A DNA stretch of 37,291 nucleotides from Ruminococcus sp. (GTDB lineage Bacteria; Bacillota; Clostridia; Oscillospirales; Ruminococcaceae), in assembly GCA_016288815.1 (NCBI GenBank), contig JAEELF010000005.1, positions 1 through 37,291 on the forward strand, given 5' to 3'. Below are positions 1 through 7,651 of this stretch, piece after piece. The stretch's first letter is position 1. Each line of letters opens with the position of its first letter. The translations under genes and the position numbers were made by a program. The notes under the pieces are model-generated. The model worked only from the letters and a program-made list of their open reading frames with translations. It was not told where the DNA came from and made no database searches.

Positions 1-216
1 CTCCTTGAAGACTTCGGCAAGTTTTGCGTTGTCCTTTATGTCAAGCTCATAGAGCTTCACAGATTTGCCTGTTATCTTCTCCACGCGCCTGATAGATTCC
101 GGGCAGCTGTTTGAGTAGTTGTCGGCAACAACTACGTCGTAGCCTGCGTTCAGGAGCTCAACAGCGGTGTGTGAGCCTATATATCCGGCTCCGCCGGCAA
201 GCAGTATCGTTGACAT
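1..216 (-). CDS. galE: UDP-glucose 4-epimerase, N-terminal fragment (cut by window edge)
   Basis: Only the first 72 codons lie in the window. The protein begins [17 protein letters not shown], the glycine-rich Rossmann signature (GxxGxxG) of extended short-chain dehydrogenases, followed by [20 protein letters not shown], where GalE carries its NAD ribose-binding Asp and the DNxxNS motif. GalE interconverts UDP-glucose and UDP-galactose in the cytoplasm. The ATG is preceded by AGGAG. It lies 55 bases downstream of rmlC on the same strand, so it probably ends a nucleotide-sugar operon feeding surface polysaccharide. The N-terminus cannot fully separate GalE from other UDP-sugar epimerases, but DNYSNS favours GalE. 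Confidence 0.85.
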   Translation of the reverse strand, partial: MSTILLAGGAGYIGSHTAVELLNAGYDVVVADNYSNSCPESIRRVEKITGKSVKLYELDIKDNAKLAEVFKE

Positions 217-271
217 ATTTCATTTCTCCTAACTATTTATCGTGCCATACGGCGACTGGTTTTGAATTGAA

Positions 272-880
272 TCAGAACTTAAATGTGTCACGGAAACCAA
301 GCCACTTCTGATCCTTATCAGAAAGATTGAGCTTTGTCCCATCTTCAAGTGTATATCCCTCAGCACTTGCCGTGCCGTTGTACTCACCGACAAGCTCCGG
401 CCACTCAATTCCGATAGCCGGGTCATTCCAAGCCATGCCGCCTTCGTCGTTCGGATGATAGAAGTCATCACACTTGTAGCAGAATTCTGCAACATCACTG
501 AGCACAAGGAAGCCGTGTGCGAATCCCTTAGGTATGAGGAACTGTTTCTTGTTATCCTCTGTCAGCTCAACGCCGTACCACTTGCCGTATGTCTTGCTGT
601 CTGTTCTGAGGTCAACTGCAACGTCAAATACACTGCCCTTGATGACACGAACAAGCTTTGTCTGAGGAAACTGCTTCTGAAAGTGAAGCCCTCTCAAAAC
701 TCCCTTTGCCGAGCAGGACTGGTTGTCCTGTACGAATACGATGTTAATGCCGGCTTCTTCCATGTCGCGCTGCGAATATGTTTCCATGAAGTAGCCGCGG
801 CTATCACCGTGAACTGCGGGAGTGATTACGCAAAGCCCCTCGATCCCGCCGACGTTTTTCTCAACTGTTATCTGTCCCAT
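272..880 (-). CDS. rmlC: dTDP-4-dehydrorhamnose 3,5-epimerase
   Basis: This 202-residue cupin-fold enzyme converts dTDP-4-dehydro-6-deoxyglucose to dTDP-4-dehydrorhamnose, the third step to dTDP-L-rhamnose. Family landmarks are visible: DSRGYFMETY near residues 26-35, the LRGLHFQ motif with the expected catalytic His66, DVAVDLR ending near residue 92, IPKGFAHGF near 116-124 and the Tyr-rich CYKCDDFYHP segment near 134-143. The start is the ATG at 880, with AAAGGAG upstream; a 14-residue longer frame has no ribosome site. The start overlaps the stop of rmlD by one base (TAATG), which suggests translational coupling. Length is normal for the family. Confidence 0.95.
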   Translation of the reverse strand: MGQITVEKNVGGIEGLCVITPAVHGDSRGYFMETYSQRDMEEAGINIVFVQDNQSCSAKGVLRGLHFQKQFPQTKLVRVIKGSVFDVAVDLRTDSKTYGKWYGVELTEDNKKQFLIPKGFAHGFLVLSDVAEFCYKCDDFYHPNDEGGMAWNDPAIGIEWPELVGEYNGTASAEGYTLEDGTKLNLSDKDQKWLGFRDTFKF

Positions 881-1767
881 TACTGAATCTCCTTTAAGTA
901 TCTTGAAAGCGCGTCCTGCCATGTTGGGAGCGGCTTGAAGCCGTTTTCGACGAGCTTGGATTTATTCAAACGGCTGTTAAACGGGCGTGCAGCCTTGCTC
1001 AGACCGTACTCGGCGGTCGTTACGGGGATTACCTTCGTAGACATTCCAGCTTGCTTGTATATCTCGACTGTAAAGTCGTACCATGAGATATATCCGCCCT
1101 CGTTCGTAGCGTGATAGTAGCCGTATTTCTCAGTTTCAGCCATATCAACAAGAAGTCTTGCAAGGTCGTATGTGTATGTAGGAGTACCTATCTGGTCGCT
1201 CACAACTCTGACTTCGTCATGTGTCTTGCCAACATTTATCATAGTCTTGATGAAGTTCTTGCCGTTAACGCCGAATACCCATGCGATACGCACGATGAAA
1301 TACTTTTCAAGAGTATTCGCAACAGCAAGCTCGCCGTCGAGCTTAGACTGTCCATAAACATTCTGCGGAGCATAATCCTTACAGTCGGGCTGCCAAGGCT
1401 CAGTTCCCTGACCGTTGAAAACATAGTCAGTGGAAATGTAAATCATCTTGCAGTCAAGCTTCTTGCAGACGTTCGCGATATTCTGTGTGCCGTCCACATT
1501 AATTGCACGAACTTTCGGAATGTTTTCCTCGTCCTCGGCCGAGTCAACCGCAGTCCATGCAGCACAGTGGATAACTACATCAGGCTTGACGCCCGAGATA
1601 GTCTTCTCGACTGCTTCTGCGTCTGTTATATCGAGCTTGATGTACTCGCAGTCAGCAGCAGTCTCGTCGAGAATATCGCTGCCAATCGCAGTATATCCGC
1701 GTTTTTTCAGTTCATTTACGACATCGTAGCCGAGCTGTCCGCCGACGCCTGTAACGAATGCTTTCAT
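880..1767 (-). CDS. rmlD: dTDP-4-dehydrorhamnose reductase
   Basis: This 295-residue NAD(P)H-dependent reductase makes dTDP-L-rhamnose in the last step of the pathway. The N-terminus FVTGVGGQLGYDV is the Rossmann glycine motif. STDYVFNG lies at about 112-119 and the catalytic YxxxK is Y138-G-Q-S-K142. The C-terminal RPFNSRLNKSKL segment is typical of RmlD. The gene starts three bases after rmlB ends and overlaps rmlC by one base. The product supplies rhamnose for cell wall polysaccharide, a common decoration in ruminococci. Confidence 0.95.
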   Translation of the reverse strand: MKAFVTGVGGQLGYDVVNELKKRGYTAIGSDILDETAADCEYIKLDITDAEAVEKTISGVKPDVVIHCAAWTAVDSAEDEENIPKVRAINVDGTQNIANVCKKLDCKMIYISTDYVFNGQGTEPWQPDCKDYAPQNVYGQSKLDGELAVANTLEKYFIVRIAWVFGVNGKNFIKTMINVGKTHDEVRVVSDQIGTPTYTYDLARLLVDMAETEKYGYYHATNEGGYISWYDFTVEIYKQAGMSTKVIPVTTAEYGLSKAARPFNSRLNKSKLVENGFKPLPTWQDALSRYLKEIQ

Positions 1768-1770
1768 CGC

Positions 1771-2799
1771 TCACACCTCTGCACGGTTGCCGTACATCTT
1801 CTCATAGTAGTTCTGATACTCGCCGCTGATAATTGTCTCCCACCACTCGCGGTTCTCGAGATACCACTTGATCGTCTTCTTGATGCCGTCCTCGAACTTT
1901 GTCTCGGGCAGCCAGCCAAGCTCGTTGTGGATCTTTGTCGGGTCGATAGCGTAGCGCATATCGTGTCCCTTTCTGTCCTCAACGTGAGTGATAAGGCTCT
2001 CGGGCTTGCCGAGCTCCTTGCAGATGAGCTTAACGATGTCGATGTTCTTCATCTCGTTGTGACCGCCGACGTTGTAGACTTCGCCTACCTTACCCTTGTG
2101 GATAATGAGGTCGATAGCGCGGCAGTGATCTTCAACATAGAGCCAATCGCGGACGTTCAGTCCCTCGCCGTAAACAGGGAGAGGCTTGTCTGCGAGAGCG
2201 TTTGCGATCATAAGCGGAATGAGCTTCTCGGGGAAGTGATAGGGACCGTAATTGTTCGAGCAGCGCGAGATAGTCACAGGCAGACCGTAAGTCCTGTGAT
2301 AAGCCATAACGAGAAGGTCTGCGCCAGCCTTGGAGCTGGAATACGGACTGCTTGTATGGATAGGTGTGTTCTCTGTGAAGAAGAGATCAGGTCTGTCAAG
2401 CGGAAGATCTCCGTAGACTTCGTCGGTCGATACCTGATGATAGCGCTGTATGCCGTACTTGCGGCAAGCGTCCATGAGTACTTGTGTACCAAGTATATTT
2501 GTCTGAAGGAATATCTCAGGGTTCTCGATAGAACGGTCAACGTGTGACTCAGCTGCGAAGTTGACAACGATATCAGGCTTCTCCTCCTCAAGAAGCTTGT
2601 ACACACCCTCGCGGTCACAGATGTCGAGCTTCACGAAGCGGAAATTCGGGTTATCCATTACAGGAGCAAGTGTGCTGAGATTGCCCGCATATGTGAGCTT
2701 GTCAAGACAAATTATTCTGTAATCCGGATATGTATCCAGCATATGGAATACGAAATTTGAGCCGATGAAGCCGGCTCCGCCTGTTACGATAATGGTCAT
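1771..2799 (-). CDS. rmlB: dTDP-glucose 4,6-dehydratase
   Basis: This 342-residue extended SDR enzyme converts dTDP-glucose to dTDP-4-dehydro-6-deoxyglucose with bound NAD. Visible landmarks are TGGAGFIGSNF at residues 6-16, STDEVYGDL with the Thr-Asp-Glu dehydration triad at 125-127, YSSSKAGAD with catalytic Tyr153 and Lys157, and SNNYGPYHFPEKLIP further on. Length is normal. It follows rmlA by 10 bases and precedes rmlD by 3, so the order in transcription is A, B, D, C. Confidence 0.96.
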   Translation of the reverse strand: MTIIVTGGAGFIGSNFVFHMLDTYPDYRIICLDKLTYAGNLSTLAPVMDNPNFRFVKLDICDREGVYKLLEEEKPDIVVNFAAESHVDRSIENPEIFLQTNILGTQVLMDACRKYGIQRYHQVSTDEVYGDLPLDRPDLFFTENTPIHTSSPYSSSKAGADLLVMAYHRTYGLPVTISRCSNNYGPYHFPEKLIPLMIANALADKPLPVYGEGLNVRDWLYVEDHCRAIDLIIHKGKVGEVYNVGGHNEMKNIDIVKLICKELGKPESLITHVEDRKGHDMRYAIDPTKIHNELGWLPETKFEDGIKKTIKWYLENREWWETIISGEYQNYYEKMYGNRAEV

Positions 2800-2809
2800 G
2801 TTTTTCTCC

Positions 2810-3697
2810 TCAGTATTTTATCCTGCCCTCGGCGACCTTGCGGAGATGTGCTCCGTAGGGCGATTTACCGTACTTTTCGGCAGATCGCATGAGTCCAGCC
2901 TTATCTATCCAGCCATTGATGAAAGCTATCTCCTCGGGAGCTGATATCTCAATTCCCTGACGGTTCTGGACCATCTGAACAAAGTTTGCAGCTTCTGCAA
3001 GGCTGTCCATCGTACCCGTATCAAGCCACGCAAAACCGCGTCCAAGGAGCTGGACGTCAAGCAGGCTGTCATGGAGATACATCTCGTTGAGAGTAGTTAT
3101 TTCAAGCTCTCCGCGAGCTGACGGCTTGACCTGATCTGCACGGGCAGATACTCCCGCAGGATAGAAATAAAGTCCGGTTACTGCATAATTGCTTTTAGGT
3201 TCGGAGGGCTTTTCTTCGATCGAAAGAGCGCGCCCTTCCTCGTCAAAATCAACTACGCCGAAGCGCTCGGGATCGGGAACATAGTAACCGAAAACAGTCG
3301 CACGGTTATTATCTTCTGCGTTCTTTTTTGCGGTGCGGAGAATGTTCCCGAAGCCGTTGCCGTAGAAGATATTGTCACCGAGCACCATAGCGCAGGCGTC
3401 ATCGCCTATGAACTCTTCGCCCAGAATGAACGCCTGTGCAAGTCCGTCCGGACTGGGCTGAACTTTGTAACTCAAATTGATTCCGTACTGCGAACCGTCT
3501 CCGAGGAGTCTCTCAAAATTCGGAAGATCAGTTGGCGTGGAGATGATAAGTATATCCTTTATCCCTGCCAGCATGAGCGTGGACAGCGGATAATATACCA
3601 TTGGCTTGTCATATACAGGAAGCAGCTGCTTCGAGGTGACCATAGTCAATGGGTAAAGTCTTGTACCAGAACCTCCGGCGAGAATTATGCCTTTCAT
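2810..3697 (-). CDS. rmlA: glucose-1-phosphate thymidylyltransferase
   Basis: This 295-residue nucleotidyltransferase couples glucose-1-phosphate and dTTP to dTDP-glucose, the entry to the rhamnose pathway. It starts [18 protein letters not shown], the NTP-binding signature, followed by [17 protein letters not shown]. Further landmarks are [27 protein letters not shown] and the [12 protein letters not shown] segment. The ATG is preceded by GAGGAG. It is the first gene of the rml operon and lies about 70 bases downstream of a well-formed promoter. Confidence 0.96.
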   Translation of the reverse strand: MKGIILAGGSGTRLYPLTMVTSKQLLPVYDKPMVYYPLSTLMLAGIKDILIISTPTDLPNFERLLGDGSQYGINLSYKVQPSPDGLAQAFILGEEFIGDDACAMVLGDNIFYGNGFGNILRTAKKNAEDNNRATVFGYYVPDPERFGVVDFDEEGRALSIEEKPSEPKSNYAVTGLYFYPAGVSARADQVKPSARGELEITTLNEMYLHDSLLDVQLLGRGFAWLDTGTMDSLAEAANFVQMVQNRQGIEISAPEEIAFINGWIDKAGLMRSAEKYGKSPYGAHLRKVAEGRIKY

Positions 3698-3768
3698 ATG
3701 TAACTCCTCATTATCTTCGTTCGGGAACAGCGCTGCGTATCTTTGGCCCGATACGAAACGCCACTACC

Positions 3769-3797
3769 ATTTTACTTCATCTGCGGGAAAAAGTCAA
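3769..3797 (-). promoter_or_regulatory. sigma-A type promoter of the rml operon
   Basis: On the minus strand, TTGACT and TAAAAT are separated by exactly 17 bases. The -10 ends about 70 bases before the rmlA start codon, in the gap between the dockerin gene and rmlA. Confidence 0.75.
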
Positions 3798-3828
3798 GGT
3801 GCAGATGTGCTGACGCTGCTGCGCCGAT

Positions 3829-6063
3829 TCAGCTGAATGCCGGGTCGTCATAGCTGAAGGTGACATTGTCAGAATTGTAAAACTCCCAGCTGTCAGCGGA
3901 GACAAGTCCCTCACCGTAGTCCACGAGGTTGCCCTTTACCGAAAAATCACTGAACCATCCGTCCACGACGTACATTCTGCGGGACGTGTCCTCGGCGCCG
4001 TATGGCTGATCCATGTAGAGCGTGTTGTACTCAAAAACATGGTGATAGCCCCAGCCCTCGACCTGCTCATGCACCTCAAATGCTGCCACTATCTTCGGGT
4101 TACCGTTCCGGTAGCCCACGTTGCCGTAAACGAAGCAGTTGTTGCCCTTGAGGTCGATGAAGCTGCCCGCATAGTTTTCGCCGGTCATGCCGTCGCCGTA
4201 GAAGGTGCAGCCGCTTATCTCGGTGCCGGTGGTGTATTCCTTGACGTCAACGTGCTCGGCGGCAACATTTCTGAACGTGCAGTCGACTACCCTGTTATAG
4301 TCGCACTTGAAGTCGAATTCGGTCTTGTCCTTGGAGCTGCCGATGTAGACTCCCTCACCATAGCCCGGAGAGACCAGTCCCGTATCGTGGATACTGCACG
4401 ACTGTATCATGCAGTAGGAGCTGCCGTCGCGGATAGCTATCGCCTCCGCACCAGTATTGCATATCTCGCAGCCCGATATCAGCGTCCTGTTTGAATTGTC
4501 GAGAACTATCCCCTTCTGCGAGTTGGTGCAGACCAGTTTGCTGACTATCCAGCGGTCGCCGGTGATGTGCAGTATATAGCCGTGCTCAGTGTTCGCGCCT
4601 TTGAGCACCGGCGGAGAATCGGGGTCCATAGCGGAGAGGATAACCGGTGCGCTCGCAGTGCCGTCAGCCTCCAAGGAGATCTTCTGGCTGCCGCAGTCAT
4701 ACTCCCCCGGTGCGACCAGTATAACGTCGCCGGGCTTCGCGTTTTTGACAGCGCTGCGGAGCTCGTCAACGGTCCAGACATAGACCTTGTTTCCGAGGGC
4801 AGCATTTTCGGCGAGCGCGGTCCTCATCTCGCAGAGGTCGAACACGTCGAGCCTGCCGTCTGCGCAGAGGTCGGCAGCCTGCCAGTCCCTCAGACGTGTG
4901 TCCGGGACGGCGAGCAGCCACTTCTGCACCAGCACCAGATCGGCAGAGGTCAGACTGCCGTCGAGGTTAACGTCGCCGTCAGTCCTCTCGTTCACGAACT
5001 CTGCGAACTGGCTCTTCCTCTGCTCATCGTCGGCAAAATGGTAGTTCCACGAAAAAATGATATTCTCCTCCGCAAGATCAGCGGTCGCACAATAGTCCTC
5101 GCGGAACTGGTCAATGGGCATATGCTCGTTTTTCATGATCTGGGTATCTATGCTGAAGCTCTCGTTGTTCATCCAGAAGTGCAGGCGCCCGTCCACCGCA
5201 TTTTTCTGGACCTCAGCCCACTTGCGTATCACGCCGGGAGAATACGACGCTCTGCCGCCGTCCTGCGGGGCGTAGATGTCACAGGGACGCAGCCCGGAGG
5301 CACTGATGACGTCGCTGATGAAGCTGCCGTACTGCTCGGGCGTGGAGAGGTCGGTATTGTAGAACGGACTGAGCATGAGCGGCTTTCCGGGGCAGGACTG
5401 CTCTATCGCAGCGACGGTCGCGCTGATGTTTTCGCCTATTATACGCGCATATTCGCCGTTGTCAGAGCCGCTGCACGCGGTCTCTATGTTCCATATCTCG
5501 TTGTTGTAGTACCAGCCGGCTATCTGCTCACCGTAGTCGCTGCCGTAGCGCTCCCACATCTCGGTGACGAGCCCGCTGCACAGCTCTGCGTTCGAGGAGC
5601 TCCAGTCTGTGAAATAGCTCGTCGGGGCACCCCAGCCGTAGCTCCACCAGATGTCGTCACTGACTGTACCGAGCCAGAGCTGCATACCGGTCGCCTTCGC
5701 GGCATTCAGCGCGAGCTCGAGCGCGTCGCCGCCGTTCTGGGAGGAGTGGTAGGTCGCCTCGACCGCAGACGGGAACATACAGTATGTATCGGTTTTTCCG
5801 TAGGACGCGGGGTCCTGCTTGTCGCCGGTGCAGTCCTCGCGGGTATAGTCGAACGTGGATTGCAGTATGAGCGAGTCAAAGCCCGCGGACTTCGCTGCAG
5901 AGAACTCCTCCTCCCAGCGCTCCTGCGTCCAGTCGCGGCAGTGCCAGCCCTGCAAAAACGATGCGGTGAATCTGTGAGGCGCCTCCGCTGCGGAAGCGTC
6001 TGCGGGCACGGTCGGTACGGCACATATGAGCGCGGATAAAAGTATGGTCAGTCCTTTTTTCAT
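3829..6063 (-). CDS. secreted cellulosomal protein: DUF4434-like barrel, internal dockerin, beta-helix
   Basis: The predicted protein has 744 residues. A signal peptide covers about 1-25 (MKKGLTILLSALICA, cleavage near ASA). Residues 30-355 (FLQGWHCRDWTQERWEEEF, SAGFDSLILQSTFDY, WNIETACSG) resemble the DUF4434 family of TIM-barrel, glycosidase-like proteins. A dockerin follows at about 360-421: GDVNLDGSLTSADLVLVQKW, then ADLCADGRLDVFDL. Residues 430-740 form repeating turns (VLDNSNRTLISGCEI, DYNRVVDCTFRNV) typical of a right-handed parallel beta-helix, as in polysaccharide lyases. The start at 6063 has AGGAGGG upstream; a 24-residue upstream extension in frame lacks one. Both enzymatic activities are inferred, and no lyase family could be assigned. 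It is monocistronic with its own promoter. Confidence 0.75.
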   Translation of the reverse strand: MKKGLTILLSALICAVPTVPADASAAEAPHRFTASFLQGWHCRDWTQERWEEEFSAAKSAGFDSLILQSTFDYTREDCTGDKQDPASYGKTDTYCMFPSAVEATYHSSQNGGDALELALNAAKATGMQLWLGTVSDDIWWSYGWGAPTSYFTDWSSSNAELCSGLVTEMWERYGSDYGEQIAGWYYNNEIWNIETACSGSDNGEYARIIGENISATVAAIEQSCPGKPLMLSPFYNTDLSTPEQYGSFISDVISASGLRPCDIYAPQDGGRASYSPGVIRKWAEVQKNAVDGRLHFWMNNESFSIDTQIMKNEHMPIDQFREDYCATADLAEENIIFSWNYHFADDEQRKSQFAEFVNERTDGDVNLDGSLTSADLVLVQKWLLAVPDTRLRDWQAADLCADGRLDVFDLCEMRTALAENAALGNKVYVWTVDELRSAVKNAKPGDVILVAPGEYDCGSQKISLEADGTASAPVILSAMDPDSPPVLKGANTEHGYILHITGDRWIVSKLVCTNSQKGIVLDNSNRTLISGCEICNTGAEAIAIRDGSSYCMIQSCSIHDTGLVSPGYGEGVYIGSSKDKTEFDFKCDYNRVVDCTFRNVAAEHVDVKEYTTGTEISGCTFYGDGMTGENYAGSFIDLKGNNCFVYGNVGYRNGNPKIVAAFEVHEQVEGWGYHHVFEYNTLYMDQPYGAEDTSRRMYVVDGWFSDFSVKGNLVDYGEGLVSADSWEFYNSDNVTFSYDDPAFS

Positions 6064-6090
6064 GGTGTCCCTCCTGACTAAGTTTTTTCC

Positions 6091-6119
6091 ATTATACCAC
6101 ACCCCGGTGGATTTTTCAA
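6091..6119 (-). promoter_or_regulatory. promoter of the dockerin/beta-helix gene
   Basis: The minus strand reads TTGAAA, a 17-base spacer, then TATAAT. The -10 lies 28 bases before the start codon at 6063. Confidence 0.8.
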
Positions 6120-6163
6120 TACTTTGCGAAGGCACGGCTGCCCCGTTCCCGGAACCGGTAAAA

Positions 6164-6194
6164 AATATAACGCCGCTGTAAAGCGGCGTTTTTA
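6164..6194. terminator. probable bidirectional terminator after the XRE gene
   Basis: AACGCCGCT and AGCGGCGTT form a 9-bp stem with a 4-base loop. T-rich tracts lie on both sides when read on either strand. It lies downstream of the stop of the regulator gene at 6239. Confidence 0.75.
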
Positions 6195-6238
6195 TGCGGC
6201 GGGGAATGGGATAAATCCACTCTTCCCGGTATCTCGCA

Positions 6239-6829
6239 TCATTTTCTCAGATCCTGATAAAGCAGCCCGCACTTCGTACAGTACCACACCAGTCTTCCTG
6301 TGCGGAGCAGCGGCAGCCTGAACTGTACGTTCCACTCGGGGTACTGCTTGAACAGCATTATGCTGCTGTCGCTCTGGTATGCGGCAAATGAGATGTAGTG
6401 CTCCTTGGTCATCGGGTGGTCTGCGGTCACGAACAGCTCCCCGCCTATGTCCTCGACCTCCAGACGCTCTCCCTCTTCAGCCTTTCTCGGCGTGAGTGCT
6501 TCGAGCCTGCTCCCGCAGCACGTTACTGCTGCGTCAGAGGTCGATGTTATGATGTTCCCGCACTCCCTGCAAACGTAAAATCTGAGCTTCTTCATATTTC
6601 CCACCTCGCTTTCGTTCTTGTATATCTCGCCCGTGAGCAGAGTATGTATGTCGGTCCCGAACACCTCCGCCAGCGCAGACAGCAGCGAAACGTCCGGACA
6701 GCCGTTCCCGGTCTCCCACTTCGACACCGCCTTACCGCTGACATTTATGCGCTCCGCGAGCTCCTTCTGTGTAAGTCCGAGCTCAGTCCGGAACCTCCGT
6801 ATGAGCTCTCCTGTTTTTACCTGATCCAT
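6239..6829 (-). CDS. XRE-family regulator fused to a desulfoferrodoxin-like module
   Basis: The protein has 196 residues. Residues 5-60 form a Cro/CI helix-turn-helix (LTQKELAERINVSGKAVSKW). After a short linker, residues 82-196 follow the layout of desulfoferrodoxin (class I superoxide reductase). A CxxC...CC desulforedoxin centre is formed by Cys87, Cys90, Cys104 and Cys105. A neelaredoxin-like part has DHPMTKEHYI (His138, His144) and ends WYCTKCGLLY (Cys184). The position where superoxide reductases carry the last iron-binding His is Cys187, and a further His ligand is not evident, so catalysis is doubtful. A redox or metal sensing role is inferred. The start at 6829 has GGGGAG upstream and replaces a longer frame. 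It is divergent from the gene at 7023. Confidence 0.8.
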   Translation of the reverse strand: MDQVKTGELIRRFRTELGLTQKELAERINVSGKAVSKWETGNGCPDVSLLSALAEVFGTDIHTLLTGEIYKNESEVGNMKKLRFYVCRECGNIITSTSDAAVTCCGSRLEALTPRKAEEGERLEVEDIGGELFVTADHPMTKEHYISFAAYQSDSSIMLFKQYPEWNVQFRLPLLRTGRLVWYCTKCGLLYQDLRK

Positions 6830-6872
6830 GATAACACTCCCCTGTTCCCGGTCTTCCCGACCGTCTGTATCC

Positions 6873-6901
6873 ATTATACCCGAAAGCTCCCCGCACGTCA
6901 A
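6873..6901 (-). promoter_or_regulatory. promoter of the XRE-desulfoferrodoxin gene
   Basis: The minus strand reads TTGACG, 17 bases, TATAAT. A small inverted repeat, CGGTC-TTCCC-GACCG at 6849-6863, lies in the leader just downstream and could be an operator or a weak hairpin. Confidence 0.8.
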
Positions 6902-6957
6902 TCCACGTTCCGTAGAGTGCGGGCTGCGTATGACTGGAGATAATTCCTCTCAGCTCA

Positions 6958-6986
6958 TTGACAAATCCGGTCTGCCGGGCTATAAT
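6958..6986 (+). promoter_or_regulatory. consensus promoter of the EF-Tu-domain-2-like gene
   Basis: Perfect TTGACA and TATAAT hexamers are separated by 17 bases. The -10 ends 36 bases before the start codon at 7023. The promoter is back to back with the XRE gene promoter. Confidence 0.88.
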
Positions 6987-7022
6987 ATATTTATAGACCC
7001 AGATCCGGAAGGAGCGAGAGAT

Positions 7023-7472
7023 ATGGGAGTTTTAGATGCATTCAAGGATATGTTCACGAAAAAGCAGAAGGACCGCAGCTTCATGACCGACGACGAGCGC
7101 GAGCTGCGCGAATATGAGGAAAATGAGTACAAGCCCGAATCCAAGCTGGCTGATGACGCCTACGCGGAACTCATAGTCGGGGACTGTTTTCCGATGAAGG
7201 ACAGCAAGGGCGAGCACATCGGAGCTGTGGTCGTCGGGACTGTCAGCGTCGGCACCTTCCATGTCGGCGATATGGTGCAGATAGAGGCAAGCCTGAAGGA
7301 GAACACTATCCGCTCGCAGATAGTGAGCATGGAGCAGTTCAGAAAGGTCATCTCATCTGTCTCAGAGGGTGCGCACGCGGGTCTGCTGCTGCGCGGTGTC
7401 TCCTACAAGCAGGTCCGGCGCAACGCTATAGTCAAAAAGCTGACCGGACGCTCCGAAACGCCCTCCGACTGA
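7023..7472 (+). CDS. small protein with a lone EF-Tu domain 2-like beta-barrel
   Basis: The protein has 149 residues. The first 45 or so are charged and probably helical (MGVLDAFKDMFTKKQKDRSF). Residues 66-140 follow the pattern of domain 2 of translational GTPases: GAVVVGTVSVGTFHVGDMV, then SMEQFRKV and HAGLLLRGVSYKQVRRNAIV, compared with the usual GxVxxGxxxVGDxV and GxLLRGxxxxxVxRGxV. No GTPase domain is present. The start at 7023 has AAGGAG 9 bases upstream; the open frame extends further upstream but crosses the promoter. Function is unknown. It is divergent from a redox-type regulator, which may control it. Confidence 0.75.
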   Translation: MGVLDAFKDMFTKKQKDRSFMTDDERELREYEENEYKPESKLADDAYAELIVGDCFPMKDSKGEHIGAVVVGTVSVGTFHVGDMVQIEASLKENTIRSQIVSMEQFRKVISSVSEGAHAGLLLRGVSYKQVRRNAIVKKLTGRSETPSD

Positions 7473-7487
7473 CATACATAAACACAG

Positions 7488-7515
7488 GACGTCCTCTGCG
7501 GAGGGCGTCTTTTTG
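7488..7515 (+). terminator. intrinsic terminator after the EF-Tu-D2-like gene
   Basis: GACGTCCTC pairs with GAGGGCGTC (9 bp, one G-U) around a TGCG loop, followed by TTTTT. It begins 15 bases after the stop codon. Confidence 0.85.
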
Positions 7516-7590
7516 CGCTGACAGGCAGCGGAAACAGTTCTCTGCGGCACGGATATTTCGTCCCGCTGTGCATATCTTTTCATTTTCCGG

Positions 7591-7619
7591 TTGCAAAATC
7601 AGCCCATTTGTGGTATAAT
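7591..7619 (+). promoter_or_regulatory. promoter of the GGDEF/HD-GYP operon
   Basis: TTGCAA, 17 bases, TATAAT. The -10 ends 32 bases before the start codon at 7652. Confidence 0.82.
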
Positions 7620-7651
7620 TAACTGTGATCAACCTATAAGGAGTTAATGCC

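Noticed and set aside
1111-2547. Long open frame on the plus strand across rmlD and rmlB
   Set aside because: It is antisense to two well-recognised enzymes, has no ribosome site, and its translation shows no domain. High GC content and codon bias keep antisense frames open here.
4567-6039. 490-codon plus-strand frame opposite the dockerin/beta-helix gene
   Set aside because: It is a shadow of the real gene; the composition is Arg/Val-rich and no motif is present.
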